Below, piece by piece: positions 8,001 through 15,496 of a DNA stretch of 24,007 nucleotides. The stretch is from positions 1-24,007 of IMG/VR virus record IMGVR_UViG_3300046007_001374, one strand, 5' to 3'. The translations under genes were made by a program, and so were the position numbers. Position 1 is the stretch's first letter; the number at the start of each line of letters is the position of its first letter. This DNA is from a virus. The notes beneath the pieces are model-generated. The model was not told the DNA's origin. It saw only the letters and a list, made by a program, of their open reading frames with translations, and searched no databases.

Positions 8001-11000
8001 ACCAGCTAAGAGACCCTTTAGCAGCTGCAGGCGGTATTACAACAGGTACTATTGCAGGCGCTAGCGACAAAGCTAATAAATTCAACCAAGAAAAAGACCA
8101 GTATCAAGCGCTATTAGACCAAGCCAGATTATTTTTAGAATTAGAAAAATCAGCAGCTGATGTACTTAAAGAGCGCATTGACTTAAATGCTAAACTAGGT
8201 ATCTTATCTGAAGAAGAACTCTTTAGTGGTTATCAGAAAGCAGCTTTATCTGAACAAGCAGCTCAATATGAGCTAACTAAACTCACTATAGCTAAGCAAG
8301 CACAAGATGCAACTAAAAATGGTTTATCCTACGATAAATCAAGAGCATTAGCTTTAGCTGAACAAACTAACCAATTAAAAGTTCAATCAATTGAATTATC
8401 TACTGCAGAACTAAAAGCAAATGCAGCTTTAACAGCTTCACGTCAAGATTTAGAATTAAAACGTGAAACCCTACGAGTAGCAAAAGATTATGCTAAGCTA
8501 GCAGCTCAATTTGGCGGTATGTCTACTGCGGAAGCAGCCAGTATCGAGATTCAAGCTGAAATGTTAGAGATGCAGTCTCAGCGTAATAAAACACAAGAGC
8601 AGTTAAACTCTCTAAAAGTAAATGAAGCTAAGTTAAGTTTTGATGACTTCCAAAATGCAATCAACAAACAACAATACTTAGAACGCTCTTTAGAGCTACA
8701 AGATGCTAACTATCAGCTATATTTAAAAATAGCTCCATTACAACAGCAAGCTAATATTGCTCAACAACAATATAATAATTACTTAAATGCTTACAACTCA
8801 GTATTAGGTACTATTTACCAAGCAGAAGCAAACATTACGTTACTAAAAGAAAAACAAAATGCGTACATTGAAGCCCAAGTAGCTTTAATCAATGCTTCTA
8901 CTAATAAATCACCTGAAGAAAAACGCTTAGAAACTATCGCTTTAATTAGTCAAGAATATGACAAGTTAAAAGCTAAAGAGTTAGACTTTGGTATTAACAT
9001 TAGTTCCTCTGATTCTATAGTATCAGGTATGCAATCTGCTATTAAGTCCGCTGACCAACTGCGTGTTATTTTTGAGAACCAAGTATTAGCTCAAGAAGAA
9101 CTAGCTAAACGTATGGATGCCACAGGTGCTAGTGAAAAGACACGAGCTAAAGAGTTATCTAAATTAAATAAACAAAACTTTAGAGATAATTTAGCGGGTT
9201 ATTCATCTCTAGCAGGAGCAGCAGCTTCTTTATTTGATAGAGAAAGTGCTCAAGCTAAAGCCTTGTACGATTTAGAGAAAATGTTAGCAATCGCTACTTT
9301 AGCTATGGATGCTCAAAAATTAGCATCTAAATTAGGGTTAATTGGTGCTGAGCAAGCTCACGCAGCAGCAGCTGGTACAACAGCAGTACTTACTCAAGGT
9401 GCTGGGGACCCTTATACAGCCTGGCCACGTATCGCAGCAATGACAGCTGTAGTAGCAGGCTTACTAGCAGGTATTGGTACTAACTTAACAAGCAGTTCAG
9501 TAACTGTAGCATCAGGAGCTTTAGGTGGCAGTGGCGCAGAGTCGCCAGTAGGAAGTACTGAATCAAGTAAATCACTTAGTGCTGCAGAAACTTATCTAAC
9601 AGATATTGAAGCAGACCAGTATAGAGAGCTACGTAAAATCTTTACAGAGATGCAAAATCTTAATAGTAATATTACAGGTTTTGTAACAGCTTTATATACT
9701 TCAGGAGATATTCGTAGTATCGGAGCTAACCCTGTAGGAGTTGGATTTAAAGATAATCCTGTGGCAGAAAGCTTAAGAAATTTAGGTGATAGCTTTAATA
9801 GTATCCCAGTGGTTGGTAATATACTATCAGGTGTTGGTAACTTTATTGGTAATGCAATTAGTTCCGTATTTGGCGGTGGTAGTAGTACTAGCGTAACAGG
9901 TTCTGGTTTATTTATGCCTAACTTTACTCTAGGTTCTGGTGTAGATTTAAAAAGCTATACGGATTACGTTAAAAAGACTGACGGTGGCTGGTTTGGGAGT
10001 TCCAGAACAGATTACTATAGCACATACGCAGATATCTCTGGTCAATCGGAAGCAGCCTTCCAAGCAGTATTTACTAACCTGAGAGAAGGTATCTTAAGTA
10101 TTGGTGACGCTTTAAATAGAAATATTGAAAGCCAAGTAAACTCATTTACAATATCAATCGGTAAGATCGCCACATCAGGTAAGACTGGTGCAGAAATCGA
10201 ACAAGCCCTACAAGAGGCAATTAGTACACAATCAGATAAATTAGCTTATGCTATATTCCCAGATTTAGTTACTAAATACGCTAAGTTAAATGAAGGTTAC
10301 TTTGAAACGCTGATCCGTTTAGTAGCAGATAAAGCTATTGTAGAATCTACTTTTGGTGACATGGGTTTAATATTAAGTACTAATGCCGATATTATAAACA
10401 TATCACAGAACTTAGTTAAATTCAGTGGTTCAATTTCTGACTTTGTATCTAATAGTGGTGACTTCGTATCTAAGTTTTATAGCGACGAACAAAAACTTAG
10501 TATTACAACTAGAAAGGTTAATGACCTATTTGCTTCGTTAAATTTAACTTTACCTACTTCAGCTCAGTCTTTAGTAGATATAGTTCATTCTTTAGATTTA
10601 ACTACGGAGTCAGGTCAGCAAGCATTTGTAAGTATTACTAAAGCTTCCGAAGTGCTAGACGAATACTATAGTAGTTTAGAATCTGCATCAGATAAGTTAA
10701 TAGAGACCGCAGATTCTGGATTGACAGCGTTACAGAAGGCTATAGATGCGGAAAAGAAACTGTTAAATGATGCTTATAATGAGCGAGTTGATAGTTTAAA
10801 TGCAGAGAAAAAAGCTTTAACTGATACTAAAACAGCAGCGGATGCGTTATCTAAATCACTGAAATCAGCTTATGATAGTATATTTAAGTCCATTGCAGAC
10901 CCTGTAGCTTCATATAAGCAAGCACAAGCTAGCTTAGTGAATTTAGCTTCTTCTGGTAGCTTACCAGAACAAGAGTACCTAAATAGTCTTCTAAGTTCAG

Positions 11001-11617
11001 CTACATCAAATACTACTAAGTATTATAGTACTTTCGAAGATTATGCAAGAGACCAAGCAGTAACAGGTAAAGCAATATCAGATTTGCTAGGATTATCTGA
11101 TAACCGACTAAGCACTGCTGAAGCCCAATTACTAGCTACAGAGACTACGTTAACTACATTAAAAGAAACTTTAGATAACGATATAGCAGCGCTAGATGCT
11201 ACAATTGACTACTATGAGCGCCAGCTAGATGCATTGAAAGGTATTGATAACTCAGTACTAAGCGTACAAGCTGCAGTAGTAAACCTAGAGTCTTATATCG
11301 CAGCAGCATCTATGTCGGTGTTCGGTACACCTATTCTACCTTCTTTTGATGTTGGCACAAACTACGTATCGCAAGATATGGTAGCGCAAATTCATAAAGG
11401 CGAGATGATTGTACCTGCTAAGTTTAACCCAGCGACTTCAGGATTGCAAGTTAATCAAGCGCTTCTAGAAGAAATAAAAGCTTTACGTCAAGAAGTATCA
11501 GAACTAAAAGCGCAGGATAGACAGATTGGTATTCAACTAATTAAAGCTAATGTTAAAACAGCAGACTATATAGAGCAGTGGGATACTACTGGATTAAAAG
11601 TAGAGGTAATGCCATAA
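5036..11617 (+). CDS. Tape measure protein (tail length determinant)
   Basis: A 2193-aa protein that sets tail length and is ejected with the DNA. The N-terminus is a beta/helical start (VVTADTKKFEGQIRDLKKTV), followed by long helices rich in Ala, Gln, Lys and Glu (about residues 350-580 and 860-1400), as expected for an extended coiled-coil scaffold. A hydrophobic region at about 586-645 (SLAFGLPGLAVGLALAFYEP) and another at about 1440-1485 (ending AAMTAVVAGLLAGIGTNL) could enter the inner membrane during DNA delivery. Near residue 2103 the motif SFDVGTNYVSQDMVAQIHKG then EMIVPAKF is the classic C-terminal 'FDxGTxxVxxDMxAxIHxGExxVPA' signature. A final coiled-coil helix (LLEEIKALRQEVSELKAQ) ends the protein. 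At the usual 0.15 nm per residue the length predicts a tail of roughly 330 nm, if unprocessed. Confidence 0.93.
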   Translation: MPEIVQKTIVVTADTKKFEGQIRDLKKTVDSTSINLDVNTKSTQAELKTVTGTVKTLENALNDATRAKSGLERGTSGTGGVSNATRDFSRQAQGLGGLVHIYAAVAANVYATSEAFSALSKAMDVVLMKESMDKFAANTGQNIAAIADSMQKITEGALKLPDAVRLTNLGTSSGLTAKQLELLTIGAKGASAALGRDLSDSMDRVVRGIAKIEPELLDELGVTIRAGQAYKEYAKTLGVAADELTGFQRTQAYANAVSDQLLEKYESIAKEVPVNAFTKLAAAIKTATDSALGFVGKGLTPIIDGMLAVPNAVTLGLIAATAKLTQLALPSILSFKDRALKEAQDLQDEYARIQSSASTAKLQQLIPQIQPKQIELAKQQRLIIDELRDSTEDLSIYSNKLVTISQLDADAKKDIRTQVKALQKDELDLATIVKARTTLEMNALTAKQAAQAKIDAHNAGSLKLSEKQLALYQDQLKASNGVLTQVANINSALDANTVNMTNIAKLEKEIADTKASVSLPVAMQLKQLEAQHAIETAKRKALLIDITSVYGVMSKEAKDYSQQINAANIEYQKQRAEIKTGTASIGAMGTSLAYVTTAATALGVAVGRAASTLSSLAFGLPGLAVGLALAFYEPIGKALGMINKYQDEVDTASEGLKKFAESSEEYFNKVQRKLQDAQVGTENYAKIVQQNTTNIEDLTTAIEKQFDALAKYRKEYENSNWIQKLFMVEPEKLVTKDIAKSLLQTLETAATDNVGATAMTKLMNSIVSKEQLELLITSDEKLKKLEKTLANVATGRYAQRLALEQEIKALKESTAEVEKQLEKNPQLAEQLANLRKTATSFLTSFEKPMEALSTALDKVGMYAPELDANIARLQEPINTLTASMREQLGVISQYQKTGNVSALEAVFKNTQGYIEQTIPKARELIEDLIKGGKFKDGQGEAALAALDANINQLKDILKRSAELDLVLSNARLPDSIREKALKQKADLADQLRDPLAAAGGITTGTIAGASDKANKFNQEKDQYQALLDQARLFLELEKSAADVLKERIDLNAKLGILSEEELFSGYQKAALSEQAAQYELTKLTIAKQAQDATKNGLSYDKSRALALAEQTNQLKVQSIELSTAELKANAALTASRQDLELKRETLRVAKDYAKLAAQFGGMSTAEAASIEIQAEMLEMQSQRNKTQEQLNSLKVNEAKLSFDDFQNAINKQQYLERSLELQDANYQLYLKIAPLQQQANIAQQQYNNYLNAYNSVLGTIYQAEANITLLKEKQNAYIEAQVALINASTNKSPEEKRLETIALISQEYDKLKAKELDFGINISSSDSIVSGMQSAIKSADQLRVIFENQVLAQEELAKRMDATGASEKTRAKELSKLNKQNFRDNLAGYSSLAGAAASLFDRESAQAKALYDLEKMLAIATLAMDAQKLASKLGLIGAEQAHAAAAGTTAVLTQGAGDPYTAWPRIAAMTAVVAGLLAGIGTNLTSSSVTVASGALGGSGAESPVGSTESSKSLSAAETYLTDIEADQYRELRKIFTEMQNLNSNITGFVTALYTSGDIRSIGANPVGVGFKDNPVAESLRNLGDSFNSIPVVGNILSGVGNFIGNAISSVFGGGSSTSVTGSGLFMPNFTLGSGVDLKSYTDYVKKTDGGWFGSSRTDYYSTYADISGQSEAAFQAVFTNLREGILSIGDALNRNIESQVNSFTISIGKIATSGKTGAEIEQALQEAISTQSDKLAYAIFPDLVTKYAKLNEGYFETLIRLVADKAIVESTFGDMGLILSTNADIINISQNLVKFSGSISDFVSNSGDFVSKFYSDEQKLSITTRKVNDLFASLNLTLPTSAQSLVDIVHSLDLTTESGQQAFVSITKASEVLDEYYSSLESASDKLIETADSGLTALQKAIDAEKKLLNDAYNERVDSLNAEKKALTDTKTAADALSKSLKSAYDSIFKSIADPVASYKQAQASLVNLASSGSLPEQEYLNSLLSSATSNTTKYYSTFEDYARDQAVTGKAISDLLGLSDNRLSTAEAQLLATETTLTTLKETLDNDIAALDATIDYYERQLDALKGIDNSVLSVQAAVVNLESYIAAASMSVFGTPILPSFDVGTNYVSQDMVAQIHKGEMIVPAKFNPATSGLQVNQALLEEIKALRQEVSELKAQDRQIGIQLIKANVKTADYIEQWDTTGLKVEVMP

Positions 11618-11618
11618 T

Positions 11619-12506
11619 ATGAAAATTATACGTCCAGTAAAGACTATATGTGAAAATATAGTCTCCTCTAACGTACCTTTAGTGGAGCCGCTATACAGCG
11701 CGGCTGCCACTTATTCTAAAGGTAATAGAGTTGTAAATGATGCTTGCGGAGCTACTGTATATGAGTCTTTAGCAAACTCTAACACTAACCACCCAGTTAC
11801 AGATACTGCTTGGTGGTTACCTATTGGAGCATCAAATTATTACGCCATGTTTGATACAAAAACAGGTACTCAAACAACAAATCCAGACTCTATAGTAATA
11901 GAAGTATCATTTAATGCTTTAGTTAATAGTGTTGCGCTAATTAATGTAGATGCTAATACTGCTAGATTTGAAGCGTGGAATTTAGTAAATGAAAAGATAC
12001 TAGACATGACCGTTTCTTTAAGAGACTTGGGGCGCGTAGATTATTATGACTACTTTACTAGAGAGTTAGAGATTTTAGAAAACTACGTTACTTTTGAAAT
12101 ACCTACTATCGGTCAAGGTAGAGGTAAATTAACTTTAGAAAAGACTAACAGCACAGCAAAACTAGGGGCTTTAATCTACGGTTCGCAGTTTGAATTAGGT
12201 AAAACCCTTTACGGTGCTACAGTAGGTATCAAAGACTTTTCTACTAAAGAAGATGACATATTTGGTAATTATATTATTATCCCAAGAGGCTATAGAGATA
12301 AAATAGAGGTAGATTTATTTGTACCGCTAAATAATATTAATAGATTAAGGAAAGTTTTATCAGACTATAGAACGGAGCCGCTAGTGTGGAGTGCAGAAGA
12401 TGAAACAGGTACTCTATTAACGTATGGTTACTATAAGGATTTCTCAATAGTATTATCTAACCCTTTAGGAGCGGACTGCTCTTTACAAATTGAAGGATTA
12501 ACATAA
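11619..12506 (+). CDS. Distal tail / baseplate protein with carbohydrate-binding-like module
   Basis: A 295-aa protein directly after the tape measure, the place of distal tail (tail-tip) proteins. Residues about 24-70 (PLYSAAATYSKGNRVV through TAWWLPIG) resemble the small CBM5/12-like chitin/carbohydrate-binding module: Y-x-x-G-x-x-V, a short loop, Y-x-x-x-x-x-N-x-x-x-P, then a W-W-x-x-x-G end. The rest is a beta-rich body (SIVIEVSFNALVNSVALINV, later RGYRDKIEVDLFVPLNN) ending CSLQIEGLT, plausible for a distal tail sandwich fold. It may bind surface glycan while forming the tail-end ring. The start follows the previous stop by one base, with GAGGTAAT about 10 bases upstream. The first 95 bases carry two strong hairpins. 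The role is inferred from position and domain pattern. Confidence 0.6.
   Translation: MKIIRPVKTICENIVSSNVPLVEPLYSAAATYSKGNRVVNDACGATVYESLANSNTNHPVTDTAWWLPIGASNYYAMFDTKTGTQTTNPDSIVIEVSFNALVNSVALINVDANTARFEAWNLVNEKILDMTVSLRDLGRVDYYDYFTRELEILENYVTFEIPTIGQGRGKLTLEKTNSTAKLGALIYGSQFELGKTLYGATVGIKDFSTKEDDIFGNYIIIPRGYRDKIEVDLFVPLNNINRLRKVLSDYRTEPLVWSAEDETGTLLTYGYYKDFSIVLSNPLGADCSLQIEGLT
11641..11664 (+). promoter_or_regulatory. Hairpin in 5' coding part of distal tail gene
   Basis: AGACTATAT (11641-11649) pairs perfectly with ATATAGTCT (11656-11664) around a 6-base loop GTGAAA. It lies about 20 bases inside the coding region and could slow translation start or be an RNA processing site. Function is unproven. 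Confidence 0.35.
11681..11711 (+). promoter_or_regulatory. GC-rich hairpin in 5' coding part of distal tail gene
   Basis: AGTGGAGCCGC (11681-11691) pairs with GCGGCT and CCACT (11700-11705 and 11707-11711), with a single bulged G at 11706 and an 8-base loop. It is unusually strong for this AT-rich genome and lies 16 bases after another perfect hairpin. Confidence 0.4.
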
Positions 12507-13315
12507 TGCCTATATCAGCATTACCAGTTCCGCCGAACCTACAGACTAATACTCCTGTAGAGTTTACGCAGAAAACAGATAATTTATTACAGGCTTTACC
12601 TACGTTTGTTAATGAAGCTAACGCTCTACAAACAGATGTAAATGCTAAACAGGTAGCAGCATTTAATAGCGCTACCGCGGCTGCTAATAGTGCTACTGCC
12701 TCTGCCAACAGCGCTCTAGCTGCAGCAGCAGAAGCGGCTTCAGCACTAGACTCAAAAAACAGAGTATTAGCAGTAGAAGCTAACCAAGCGTTAGATGTAC
12801 TAAATGCGTTAAAAACAGTAGATGGGCCTGGGTCAGGTTTAGACGCAGACCTATTAGATGGACAACATGGTAGTTACTACGCGCCTCTAGAATCTCCAAC
12901 ATTCACAGGAACACCTACAGCAACCACCCCAACCATAGGTACAAATTCTACGCGGTTAGCTACTACAGCATTTGTTAATGCAGAAATAGCAAATGATGCA
13001 GTAACAAAAACAAGTGCCACAGGCGCAGCTACTTTACCTGTAGGTACAGTAGCTCAGCGTCCTACACCAGCAACAGGTATGTTTAGGTACAATACAGAGT
13101 ACGCCCAATTCGAAGGCTATAATGGCTCTGCGTGGGGTGGTGTAGGCGGAGCTTCCGGTGGAGCTGGCAACCCTTTTATGTACTTAAATGACCAGATAGT
13201 AACGCAAAGCTATGCAGTACCTTCTGGTAAAAACGCTATGAGTGCTGGAGAAATCATATTAGCAGACGGAGTAGTGGTAGATGTGCCAGATAACTCTACG
13301 TGGACCGTGGTATAA
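12506..13315 (+). CDS. Short tail fibre protein
   Basis: A 269-aa fibre. After an N-terminal attachment segment (residues about 1-45), an Ala/Ser-rich heptad-like stretch (about 50-100, e.g. AAFNSATAAANSATASANSA) looks like a trimeric coiled coil. Then comes the fibre motif LDADLLDGQHGSYYA, followed by SPTFTGTPTA and the TNSTRLATTAFVNAEI segment, common in phage fibres. The module 'PATGMFRYNTEYAQFEGYNGSAW' is a repeated fibre/appendage element. The last 48 residues end ADGVVVDVPDNSTWTVV, nearly matching the end of the 1195-aa fibre at 17291-20878. It overlaps the previous gene by TAATG, with AAGGA upstream. It probably forms a short tail appendage or an adaptor for the small tip proteins encoded next. 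Confidence 0.7.
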   Translation: MPISALPVPPNLQTNTPVEFTQKTDNLLQALPTFVNEANALQTDVNAKQVAAFNSATAAANSATASANSALAAAAEAASALDSKNRVLAVEANQALDVLNALKTVDGPGSGLDADLLDGQHGSYYAPLESPTFTGTPTATTPTIGTNSTRLATTAFVNAEIANDAVTKTSATGAATLPVGTVAQRPTPATGMFRYNTEYAQFEGYNGSAWGGVGGASGGAGNPFMYLNDQIVTQSYAVPSGKNAMSAGEIILADGVVVDVPDNSTWTVV

Positions 13316-13325
13316 GGAGGAATAA

Positions 13326-13748
13326 ATGACAACAACAATTAACGGAACGACTGGTGTCAGTCAAGTCCAAGACTCAGTAGTGACAGATGGTAAACTCTCA
13401 CTAACAGCCAACAGCGCACCGATTAAAACCGCCCTTAACGCTTCTGGTAGCGCACCTATCTACGCTTGCCGTGCTTGGGTGAACTTTAATGGCGCTGGTA
13501 CGGTTGCTATTCGCGCAAGTGGCAACGTGAGTAGTATTACGGATAATGGTGTTGGGGATTACACTGTTAATTTTACGACTGCTATGTCTGATGTGAATTA
13601 TGGTGCTGCTGGTATAGCAAGTGTTGACACTTCGAAAGACCCAGTAAGTTTATACACAATAACTACATCAAGTGTTCGTCTTGTTACAGGCGCTCTTACA
13701 AACCCACAAACAGACAAGACCACAGTATCCGTACAAGTATTCCGCTAA
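13326..13748 (+). CDS. Small tail-tip / adhesin-like protein (copy 1)
   Basis: A 140-aa protein with the recurrent phage-tip pattern APIYACRAWVNFNG, then VAIRASGNVSSITDNG, then GDYTVNFTTAM and a C-terminal VQVFR. Related sequences sit at the ends of fibres or as separate receptor-binding tips in many phages. The N-terminus (TTTINGTTGVSQVQDSVVTDG) looks like a fibre-attachment strand. A near-consensus TAAGGAGGAATAA ribosome binding site precedes the ATG, the strongest in the window, so it may be made in quantity. A paralogue with the same core lies at 14281-14778. Codon choice (more GTG, CTC/CTT, GGC) differs from the tape measure and neck genes, which suggests later acquisition. Confidence 0.6.
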   Translation: MTTTINGTTGVSQVQDSVVTDGKLSLTANSAPIKTALNASGSAPIYACRAWVNFNGAGTVAIRASGNVSSITDNGVGDYTVNFTTAMSDVNYGAAGIASVDTSKDPVSLYTITTSSVRLVTGALTNPQTDKTTVSVQVFR

Positions 13749-13760
13749 AAGGACTTAACA

Positions 13761-14036
13761 ATGAAAAAAATTATCTACAAAAACCCTGACAACTCAATCG
13801 CTATTATCACACCAACTGATGAAGTGTTGAGTTTTGCATCCATCCAAGCTATTGCTGAAAAGGACGTACCCCACAACCTACCTTACTGGATTGTGGATTC
13901 ATCCGTTATCCCAGAAGACAGAAGCTATCGCAGTGCTTGGGAAGTGTCTGAGAATATGGGCGAACCGCACGGCTTTGGTGGACTTAGTAACGAGTTCGAT
14001 GCTGAATTACTAGCTAAATGGAAGGCAGAACAATGA
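13761..14036 (+). CDS. Small protein of adhesin cassette, possible fibre chaperone
   Basis: A 91-aa protein (MKKIIYKNPDNSIAIITPTDE, then IAEKDVPHNLPYWIVDSSVI) of a type often found next to phage fibre genes. The pattern 'YxNxDxxIAIITP... EKDVPxxLPYWIVD... FRxAWEV' is recognisable, but I know no proven function. It is acidic, has no membrane segment or signal peptide, and probably helps folding or attachment of the neighbouring tip protein. The start has an AAAAGGA site that forms part of a short repeat also found after the gene at 14281-14778. It overlaps the next gene by ATGA. Confidence 0.5.
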   Translation: MKKIIYKNPDNSIAIITPTDEVLSFASIQAIAEKDVPHNLPYWIVDSSVIPEDRSYRSAWEVSENMGEPHGFGGLSNEFDAELLAKWKAEQ

Positions 14037-14284
14037 GTATAGTTATTAATATTGAAAAAGCAAAAGAGATTCAAAAAGACCGCTTACGTACGGAACGTAC
14101 TAAGGCTTTTGAGCAACTAGACCGTGACTTTATGCTTGCAGTAGCTAAAGGCGACAACACAGTCGCATTAGCAATCGAAGCACAGCGCGTAAAGCTACGT
14201 GATGTGACCAAGCACGAAGCTTTAATGAACGCCATGACGGTAGAGCAACTCAAATTGTGTACATTAGAGGAGCTAATTAAATGA
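14033..14284 (+). CDS. Small helical protein of adhesin cassette
   Basis: An 83-aa, mostly helical charged protein. I chose ATG 14033 rather than the in-frame ATG at 14018. It overlaps the previous stop as ATGA, has GGAAGG about 8 bases upstream, and yields the natural start MSIVINIEKAKEIQKDRLR. The body (AFEQLDRDFMLAVAKGDN, LRDVTKHEALMNAMTVEQL) resembles small proteins found beside phage fibre genes, some of which act in fibre assembly. That link is inference. It overlaps the following tip gene by ATGA, so three genes are translationally coupled here. Confidence 0.5.
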   Translation: MSIVINIEKAKEIQKDRLRTERTKAFEQLDRDFMLAVAKGDNTVALAIEAQRVKLRDVTKHEALMNAMTVEQLKLCTLEELIK

Positions 14285-14778
14285 GCACAGTAAAAGCAAA
14301 GAATATTAAAGTCCCAAACTCCGCAGGTACGCTAGAAGCTACGTTGAGTTTTGATGGGGTTAATGTGGTAAGTGATAAGCCTATCAATGCGGATATTAAA
14401 CCTAGTCTTAATGCCACTGGTATTGCACCTGTATATGGTTGTCGTGCTTGGGTTAACTTTGATGGTACTAAGGACAGTACGGGTGCAGTTAGTACAGCTA
14501 ACACAGCTAGGTTTATTCGTGCTAGTGGGAATGTTACAAGTGTGGTTAGGAATGGTACAGGGGATTACACGGTTAATTTTACCGTAGCTATGCCTGATGC
14601 TAACTACTCATGGACTTTTGGCACTCGAAATGAAGGCACAGCTGGCGCCAGCGATCCGCAAGGTCATGTATCGGTAAAGTTGGGGACTACTCCAGCGGCA
14701 TCATCAATCACAATCAGGTCTGGCGTTGTTGGCGTTGCTGCGGATAACCCATTCGTCTGCGTAAACATCTTCCGCTAA
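14281..14778 (+). CDS. Small tail-tip / adhesin-like protein (copy 2)
   Basis: A 165-aa paralogue of the protein at 13326-13748. The shared core is APVYGCRAWVNFDG, then FIRASGNVTSVVRNGTG, DYTVNFTVAMPDANY and a C-terminal VNIFR. It has a different N-terminus (STVKAKNIKVPNSAGTLEAT) and a roughly 11-residue insertion after the NFDG motif (STGAVSTANT). The conserved core with changed edges is what is expected of receptor-binding tips under diversifying selection. It starts with an ATGA overlap and is followed by the same TTCCGCTAAAAGGA end as copy 1. Which receptor it binds cannot be seen. Confidence 0.6.
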   Translation: MSTVKAKNIKVPNSAGTLEATLSFDGVNVVSDKPINADIKPSLNATGIAPVYGCRAWVNFDGTKDSTGAVSTANTARFIRASGNVTSVVRNGTGDYTVNFTVAMPDANYSWTFGTRNEGTAGASDPQGHVSVKLGTTPAASSITIRSGVVGVAADNPFVCVNIFR

Positions 14779-14792
14779 AAGGAGCTAACTAA

Positions 14793-15224
14793 ATGAGCGC
14801 AAGTATTAAAAGCAACTCAAGTGGAAACCTAGAGTTATATAGTGGAGCTACCAAAGTGCTAGAAGCTAATGCTGGTACTGGGGTGGTTAGTGGGTTAAAG
14901 GTGGCTGCTGGTAGTAGTGCTGGACAAGCTGTGAACTACGATCAGGTTATTGGTGTAGGTCAAACTTGGCAGAATGTTATGGCTAGTAGGGCTTTAGGTG
15001 TTACTTACACGAATACAACGGGAAAGCCGATTATTTTTGCTGTAACCAGTGTTAACAATGCCTCTGGTCACACTCAATCCACGTTTGTGAACGGAGTTGA
15101 TTTGGGTTCTCATTCAACTGCAACTGGAGCTAATTTATCTTTTGCTGTCGTCCCAGCAGGTGCAACATATATGACTAGTGTTGATGGTGGGGCTACGCTA
15201 ATGAAATGGACGGAGCTACGCTAA
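14793..15224 (+). CDS. Tail fibre / adhesin-like protein
   Basis: A 143-aa protein with an N-terminal fibre strand segment (IKSNSSGNLELYSGATKVLE, a common phage-fibre start). The tip-domain motif GVGQTWQNVMASRALGVTY follows, then TNTTGKPIIFAV, VNNASGHT and FVVPAGATY-like strands (here FAVVPAGATYMTS), ending MKWTELR. This 'GVGQTWQNVTASRALGxTYTNxTGKPI' pattern recurs in many phage receptor-binding or fibre proteins. The ribosome binding site is AAAAGGAGCT. It overlaps the next gene by TAATG. Together with the two preceding tip proteins it suggests a set of small, separately encoded adhesins. Confidence 0.6.
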   Translation: MSASIKSNSSGNLELYSGATKVLEANAGTGVVSGLKVAAGSSAGQAVNYDQVIGVGQTWQNVMASRALGVTYTNTTGKPIIFAVTSVNNASGHTQSTFVNGVDLGSHSTATGANLSFAVVPAGATYMTSVDGGATLMKWTELR

Positions 15225-15496
15225 TGAAGCACTATAAAAACCCTTTAGGTCAAGTCTTTGCATTTGACGCTGACCAACTTCACCTAGTAACCGCTGATAT
15301 GCGTGAAATTGGCAACCAAGAGTTAGCTGAATTGCTTGCGCCAACACCTGAGCAACTAGCAGGGCAAGCTAAGGCAGAAGCCCGTGCTTACCTAGCATCA
15401 ACAGATTGGTACTACGCACGACTAGCTGAAACAGGTCAAGCAGTACCAGATGATGTGGTAGCCAAGCGTAAAGCATCTAGGGAGTTACTACAATGA
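15224..15496 (+). CDS. Tail-fibre-assembly-like small protein
   Basis: A 90-aa protein. I place the start at ATG 15224 (TAATG overlap, CGGAGC about 8 bases upstream), not the in-frame ATG at 15206. The pattern is M-K-x-Y-K-N-P at the N-terminus, then TPEQLAGQAKAEARAYLAST and DWYYARLAETGQAVPDDV, ending with an R-x-x-x-R-x-x-L helix. It matches the C-terminal part of tail-fibre-assembly-like proteins (DW-Y-x-x-R-x-x-E-T-G-x-x-V-P-x-x-V). Such proteins usually act as chaperones or in attachment for the adjacent fibre gene. The region 15192-15228 contains a 14-base direct repeat (GCTACGCTAATGAA) spanning both possible starts. Confidence 0.55.
   Translation: MKHYKNPLGQVFAFDADQLHLVTADMREIGNQELAELLAPTPEQLAGQAKAEARAYLASTDWYYARLAETGQAVPDDVVAKRKASRELLQ

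Noticed and set aside
7099-8085. Two reverse-strand open frames in the tape measure gene
   Set aside because: They arise from the complement of Ala/Leu/Lys-rich helical coding; no ribosome binding site or recognisable protein pattern.
14018-14032. Earlier ATG for the 83-aa helical gene
   Set aside because: The ATGA overlap at 14033 with GGAAGG upstream is the better start; the extra residues (MEGRT) come from the previous gene's coding.
14372-14587. Leu-rich 71-aa forward frame inside the second tip gene
   Set aside because: Hydrophobic by accident of reading Val/Asn-rich tip coding in another frame; the overlapping frame matches a recognised tip pattern.
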